DNA from: Candidatus Aerophobota bacterium
Lineage (GTDB): Bacteria; Aerophobota; Aerophobia; Aerophobales; Aerophobaceae
DNA: 25,149 nt
Reading direction: 5' to 3'
Assembly (NCBI GenBank): GCA_030672545.1
Contig: DAOVGF010000060.1
Coordinates: 1 to 25,149, forward strand
Under the pieces are notes generated by a model that worked only from the letters and a program-made list of their open reading frames with translations, was not told the origin of the DNA and did no database searches. Below, piece after piece: positions 22,042-25,149 of this stretch (the first letter of the stretch is position 1; each line of letters begins with the position of its first letter). A program made the position numbers and the translations under genes.

Positions 22042-23368
22042 CCAGCAGTAGGTAGAGATCCATCACATTGGTTCGAGTGGGACCAGTGATAAGAAGGTCA
22101 CCCAGTTTCTCAAAAAAATGGTAGGAGTCATTATTATCCAGATATGTCAGGGCATCCATCCCTAATTCTCTGGCTCTCATCAGAGTCTCCCCATCGACCA
22201 GGGCTCCCGCAGCATCGGTGGGGCCATCAGTGCCATCGGTACCCGCCGCCAGAATAGTTACTCTTTTCATTCCCTCAACCTCTATGGCTGCCGAGAGGAC
22301 AAATTCCTGACTTCTTCCTCCCAGTCCTTGGCCTCGGAGGGTCACCGTGGTTTCTCCTCCGCAAATAATGCAGGCCGGAGGTGATAGAGGATTTCTTGAA
22401 GTTCTTATCTCTCTGGCCATAGCGGCGTAAATTCGGGCTATCTCCCGGCTTTCTCCCTGCAAAAAAGAGGAAAGTACCAAAGAGTGATACTTCAGTTTTT
22501 CCGCCTCTCTTTGAGCCGCTTTAATAGCCATAATATTGCTGCCTACAATAAAGTTATGCACTCTCACAAAAATAGGGTCACCTTTCTGGGGGGTCTCTTT
22601 GATTTCCCCGGCCGCTCCCTTTCCTAAATGATTGATTGCTGAGACCGGGAGAGAGGAAGATATCCCGTATTTATTAACTATTTTGAGACAATCTACAAAA
22701 GTTGTCTCGTCGGGTACAGTTGGTCCGGAAGCAATAGTATCAAGTCTATCTCCAATCACATCCGAGAGAATCAGGACTATTAGTCGGGCCGGGTAAGCCC
22801 AGCGAGCTATTTGTCCCCCCTTAATCCGGGAGAGATGCTTTCTGATAGCGTTAATTTCCTCAATACGGGCTCCACACCTCAGGAGCGTCTCAGTTACTTC
22901 TTGTTTTTCCTCAAGACTGATCCCCTTCACTGGCAGGGGTAAAAGAGCCGAGCCACCTCCCGAGATAAGGCAGAAAACCAGATCATTTTCTCCCGCTTTC
23001 TCCAAGAGATGAAATATCCTCTGGGCACCTCTTCTTCCAGCTTTATCAGGAAGGGGATGTCCAGCTTCATTTATCTCAATTTTAGCCAATTTTTGGCTAT
23101 GTCCGTATTTTACATTGATTAGACCTTCCTCAATTCTGTCTCCTATAATCTCCTCCAGAGCATTGGCCATTGGTGCTCCTGCCTTCCCTGCTCCCACCAC
23201 ATAAATCTTTCTTATTTTAGATAAGGGAAAAGTGAGCCGCCCAATTTTAAGTATATTCTCCTCAAGATGTAGCCATCTTTTCACTGCCTGGGCGGGATCA
23301 ACTGCCTTAAGGGCGGCATAAAAAATACTCCTGGCATCCTCTCTCATCTCTTTTAGAGCTTTTTTCAT
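22034..23368 (-). CDS. gckA: Glycerate 2-kinase (GckA/MOFRL family)
   Basis: 444-residue class II glycerate kinase, which phosphorylates D-glycerate, usually to 2-phosphoglycerate, feeding glycolysis. Marks: VVGAGKAG (57-64, catalytic Lys 62), CLISGGGSALLPLP (133-146), INAIRKHLSRIKGG (172-185), LILSDVIGD near 197, and in the C-terminal MOFRL domain IICGGETTVTLRGQGLGGR and AAGTDGTDGPTDAAGA. GGAGAG lies a few bases before the ATG. It starts ten bases after the stop of the upstream ABC permease gene, so it belongs to that sugar-transport operon. This suggests glycerate is released from the imported compound, for example a glycosylglycerate. Hydroxypyruvate reductase is an old misannotation of the family. 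Confidence 0.92.
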   Translation of the reverse strand: MKKALKEMREDARSIFYAALKAVDPAQAVKRWLHLEENILKIGRLTFPLSKIRKIYVVGAGKAGAPMANALEEIIGDRIEEGLINVKYGHSQKLAKIEINEAGHPLPDKAGRRGAQRIFHLLEKAGENDLVFCLISGGGSALLPLPVKGISLEEKQEVTETLLRCGARIEEINAIRKHLSRIKGGQIARWAYPARLIVLILSDVIGDRLDTIASGPTVPDETTFVDCLKIVNKYGISSSLPVSAINHLGKGAAGEIKETPQKGDPIFVRVHNFIVGSNIMAIKAAQREAEKLKYHSLVLSSFLQGESREIARIYAAMAREIRTSRNPLSPPACIICGGETTVTLRGQGLGGRSQEFVLSAAIEVEGMKRVTILAAGTDGTDGPTDAAGALVDGETLMRARELGMDALTYLDNNDSYHFFEKLGDLLITGPTRTNVMDLYLLLVS

Positions 23369-23377
23369 AGGCCTCTC

Positions 23378-24226
23378 CTACTTAATTGCTCCCCTGGTTA
23401 GTCCCGCAACAAAGTGTTTCTGCACAAAGAAAAAGGCCACCGCGGTAGGCAAAACACTGAGGAAGGATGCGGCCATTAATTGACCCCACGATACCTTGTA
23501 CTGGCCCATAAAGCCAAGTATTCCCACGGTAAGAGTCTTCATCTCATCATCAAACATAAAACTGAGGGCAAAGAAGAATTCCTGCCAGGCCATAATAAAG
23601 CAATAGATTACTGTAGCGGCTATCCCTGGTCTGATAAGAGGCAAAGCTATTCTCAAAAAGGATGTTAGATGTGAACATCCATCCACTCTGGCTGAATCTA
23701 TAACCTCGCCCGGAATTTCCTGGAAGAAACCCTTTAAAAGCCACGAAGAAAGGGGAATTGTATAGGTCAGGTAGGCTAATACCAACCCTGGATAAGTATT
23801 CAGTAACAACAAGCGGCGCAGAATCTGGAACAAGGGAATAACCAGTACTACCAAAGGAAACATCTGACTGACCAGCACGAACAAGGAGGTGGCGCGCTTA
23901 CCGGCAAAATTAGTCTTACCCCAGCCGTAACCGGCCAGGGAGGCAATTATGATGGTTATAACCGTTGTGGTCAGGGAGACCACCAGGCTATTTAAAAAGT
24001 AGCGAAGAAATAGAGAGTCCTTGAAGATAGAAATGTAGTTACTCAGGGTGGGGCGCTGGGGAATCCAGGTAGGTGGTTTAACAAAAAGTTCTTGGGTAAA
24101 TTTCAGGGAGGATATTAGCATCCAAAAAATAGGAAAGATTACTACTACTGCTACTACTACCAACAACAAGTAGGCCAGGAGCCGAGTCCACCAGACCCAG
24201 GCAGGAAAGTATCCCTTGGTGCTCAT
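23378..24226 (-). CDS. Carbohydrate ABC transporter permease, MalG type
   Basis: 282-residue inner-membrane subunit with six hydrophobic segments, the first (19-39) encoded by a GTA/GTG-rich run. The EAA loop that contacts the ATPase is EVIDSARVDGCSHLTSFLRI (174-193) followed by ALPLIRPG; the usual E-A-A is here I-D-S-A-R, still with the invariant Gly 183. C-terminus FVAGLTRGAIK is typical of the MalG group. The start overlaps the stop of the MalF-type gene by ATGA. No ATPase gene is present, so a shared MsmX-type ATPase or one elsewhere is needed. Confidence 0.93.
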   Translation of the reverse strand: MSTKGYFPAWVWWTRLLAYLLLVVVAVVVIFPIFWMLISSLKFTQELFVKPPTWIPQRPTLSNYISIFKDSLFLRYFLNSLVVSLTTTVITIIIASLAGYGWGKTNFAGKRATSLFVLVSQMFPLVVLVIPLFQILRRLLLLNTYPGLVLAYLTYTIPLSSWLLKGFFQEIPGEVIDSARVDGCSHLTSFLRIALPLIRPGIAATVIYCFIMAWQEFFFALSFMFDDEMKTLTVGILGFMGQYKVSWGQLMAASFLSVLPTAVAFFFVQKHFVAGLTRGAIK

Positions 24227-25116
24227 AGCCCTTCTCCCCTTCGTTCAAGTACCCAGGCATATATCAAGGTGAAAACCGCCAGGATAGCGAACATAATTAC
24301 GGCCAGGCTGCTGGCCACGCCAAATCTCCAGTCATCAAAGGCCAATTTGTATATTTGGGTGGCCAGTATCTCGGTAGAACGGCCTGGACCGCCACCGGTC
24401 ATAGCATAGACCAGGTCAAAGTAATTAAAGGTCCAGATAGTAGTAAGAAGTATGGTTATCTTGAACACCGGAGCCAACAAAGGTAAGGTTACATGGAGAA
24501 AGCGAGCTAATCCCGAGGCTCCATCCACTTCGGCTGCCTCGTACAGCTCCTGAGGAATAGCCTTCATGCCGGCCAGTAACATAACCATGGAAAAAGGGAA
24601 ACCTTTCCATATGGCTGCTACTACAATAGATAGCAAGGCTAAGTGAGGATCAGCCAGCCAGGGTTTATAGGTAGGTAATACATGCGACAAAACCATAATT
24701 TCGTTCAGTACCCCGTATAGGGGATGATACATCCATTTCCAGATGACCGCGGCAATGACACCGGGGGTAACCCAGGGGATCAGGACTAAACTGCTCACCA
24801 AACGGGTTCCCCGTAACCCGGCGTTAAAAAGTACGGCTACCCCTAATCCTACCAAAAATTGAAATATTACTGTGCCCCCGGTCCATACAAGGGTGTTAAG
24901 CAATATCTTGACGAAGTAATCAGAAGTTATTACTTCCACAAAGTTCCCCAGACCTATGAAAGAAAGCTCCTGGAAACGGATTTCTCGGTAAAGACTGAGA
25001 AAAAAGGTTTGGTAAAGGGGGTAGAGAATAAGCAGACTCATTACGGCTAAAGCTGGTAGGATGAAGAGATAACCAGGTAGATGCTTCCTGCATATTCTTC
25101 CTATCAGAGCTTTCAC
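24223..25116 (-). CDS. Carbohydrate ABC transporter permease, MalF/UgpA type
   Basis: 297-residue membrane subunit with six hydrophobic segments. First helix 15-37, EAA loop ELYEAAEVDGASGLARFLHV (190-209) with canonical EAA and Gly 199, and the late MTGGGPGRSTEILATQIYK motif of this family. The start is GTG 25116, with GAGGAAA about ten bases upstream. The substrate-binding protein gene would be expected beyond 25149. With the MalG-type partner and gckA downstream, the likely cargo is a sugar or glycoside that yields glycerate. Confidence 0.93.
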   Translation of the reverse strand: MKALIGRICRKHLPGYLFILPALAVMSLLILYPLYQTFFLSLYREIRFQELSFIGLGNFVEVITSDYFVKILLNTLVWTGGTVIFQFLVGLGVAVLFNAGLRGTRLVSSLVLIPWVTPGVIAAVIWKWMYHPLYGVLNEIMVLSHVLPTYKPWLADPHLALLSIVVAAIWKGFPFSMVMLLAGMKAIPQELYEAAEVDGASGLARFLHVTLPLLAPVFKITILLTTIWTFNYFDLVYAMTGGGPGRSTEILATQIYKLAFDDWRFGVASSLAVIMFAILAVFTLIYAWVLERRGEGL

Positions 25117-25149
25117 TTACAACTTTCCTCAGTTGAATTTCCGTACATC

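Noticed and set aside
24139..24176. Trinucleotide-rich run (CTA/CTG repeats)
   Set aside because: It encodes the valine-rich first membrane helix of the MalG-type permease; low complexity from amino-acid composition, not a separate repeat element.
1..25149. CRISPR arrays, tRNA or rRNA genes, insertion-sequence transposases
   Set aside because: Looked for regularly spaced repeats, tRNA-like cloverleaf ends and transposase motifs; none were seen by eye.

Overview
The window looks like a chromosomal segment of an uncultivated, probably anaerobic and heat-adapted bacterium. Bacterial signals are clear: sigma70-type promoters (two with exact TTGACA plus TATAAT or TATACT), strong GGAGG ribosome sites, many TTG/GTG starts, a SecD-type domain and an RseC-family protein. 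The heat-adapted guess rests on family content only: GpgS-type solute synthesis, DUF763, Hsp20 and a family 4 Fe-S uracil-DNA glycosylase. I cannot place it in a phylum from the sequence alone.

Layout. 43-4729 (+): a tightly packed operon of gpgS, a histidine-family phosphatase, a GT4 glycosyltransferase, a membrane protein and a DUF763 protein. 4726-5644 (+): an arsR-hsp20 operon with a consensus promoter and a clear terminator. 5683-8827 (+): ccdA and tlpA (thiol-redox relay), then a family 4 UDG overlapping a secreted SecD-P1-like protein. 8949-13841 (-): a TrkA-C membrane protein, an MFS permease, an RseC-like protein and a methyltransferase/ATP-grasp ligase fusion. 14147-15475 (+): a glucosylglycerate/mannosylglycerate-synthase-like GT, transcribed divergently from the fusion gene. 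15489-15732: a collapsed remnant of an ABC transporter pair whose intact copy is at 20211-21925. 15787-18349 (-): a DUF2341 protein and a beta-propeller-like exported protein. 18443-20135 (+): a half-length COG0701 permease, a thioredoxin-fold miniprotein, a 500-bp gap holding a REP-like repeat, and a second ArsR. 20211-21925 (+): ABC ATPase and permease. 22034-25116 (-): two sugar-type ABC permeases and a glycerate 2-kinase.

Theme. Several genes fit the chemistry of glucosylglycerate-type compatible solutes: GpgS makes glucosyl-3-phosphoglycerate, the phosphatase could dephosphorylate it (or a mannosylated form made by the GT4 enzyme), the second GT could make glucosylglycerate or a similar glycoside directly from glycerate, and the glycerate kinase next to sugar permeases could salvage glycerate released from an imported glycoside. 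The methyltransferase/ATP-grasp fusion shares an 11-bp mirrored promoter element with the second GT. It is therefore a candidate enzyme for decorating the carboxyl-bearing product of that GT. This last link is inference, and is the most interesting possibility in the window.
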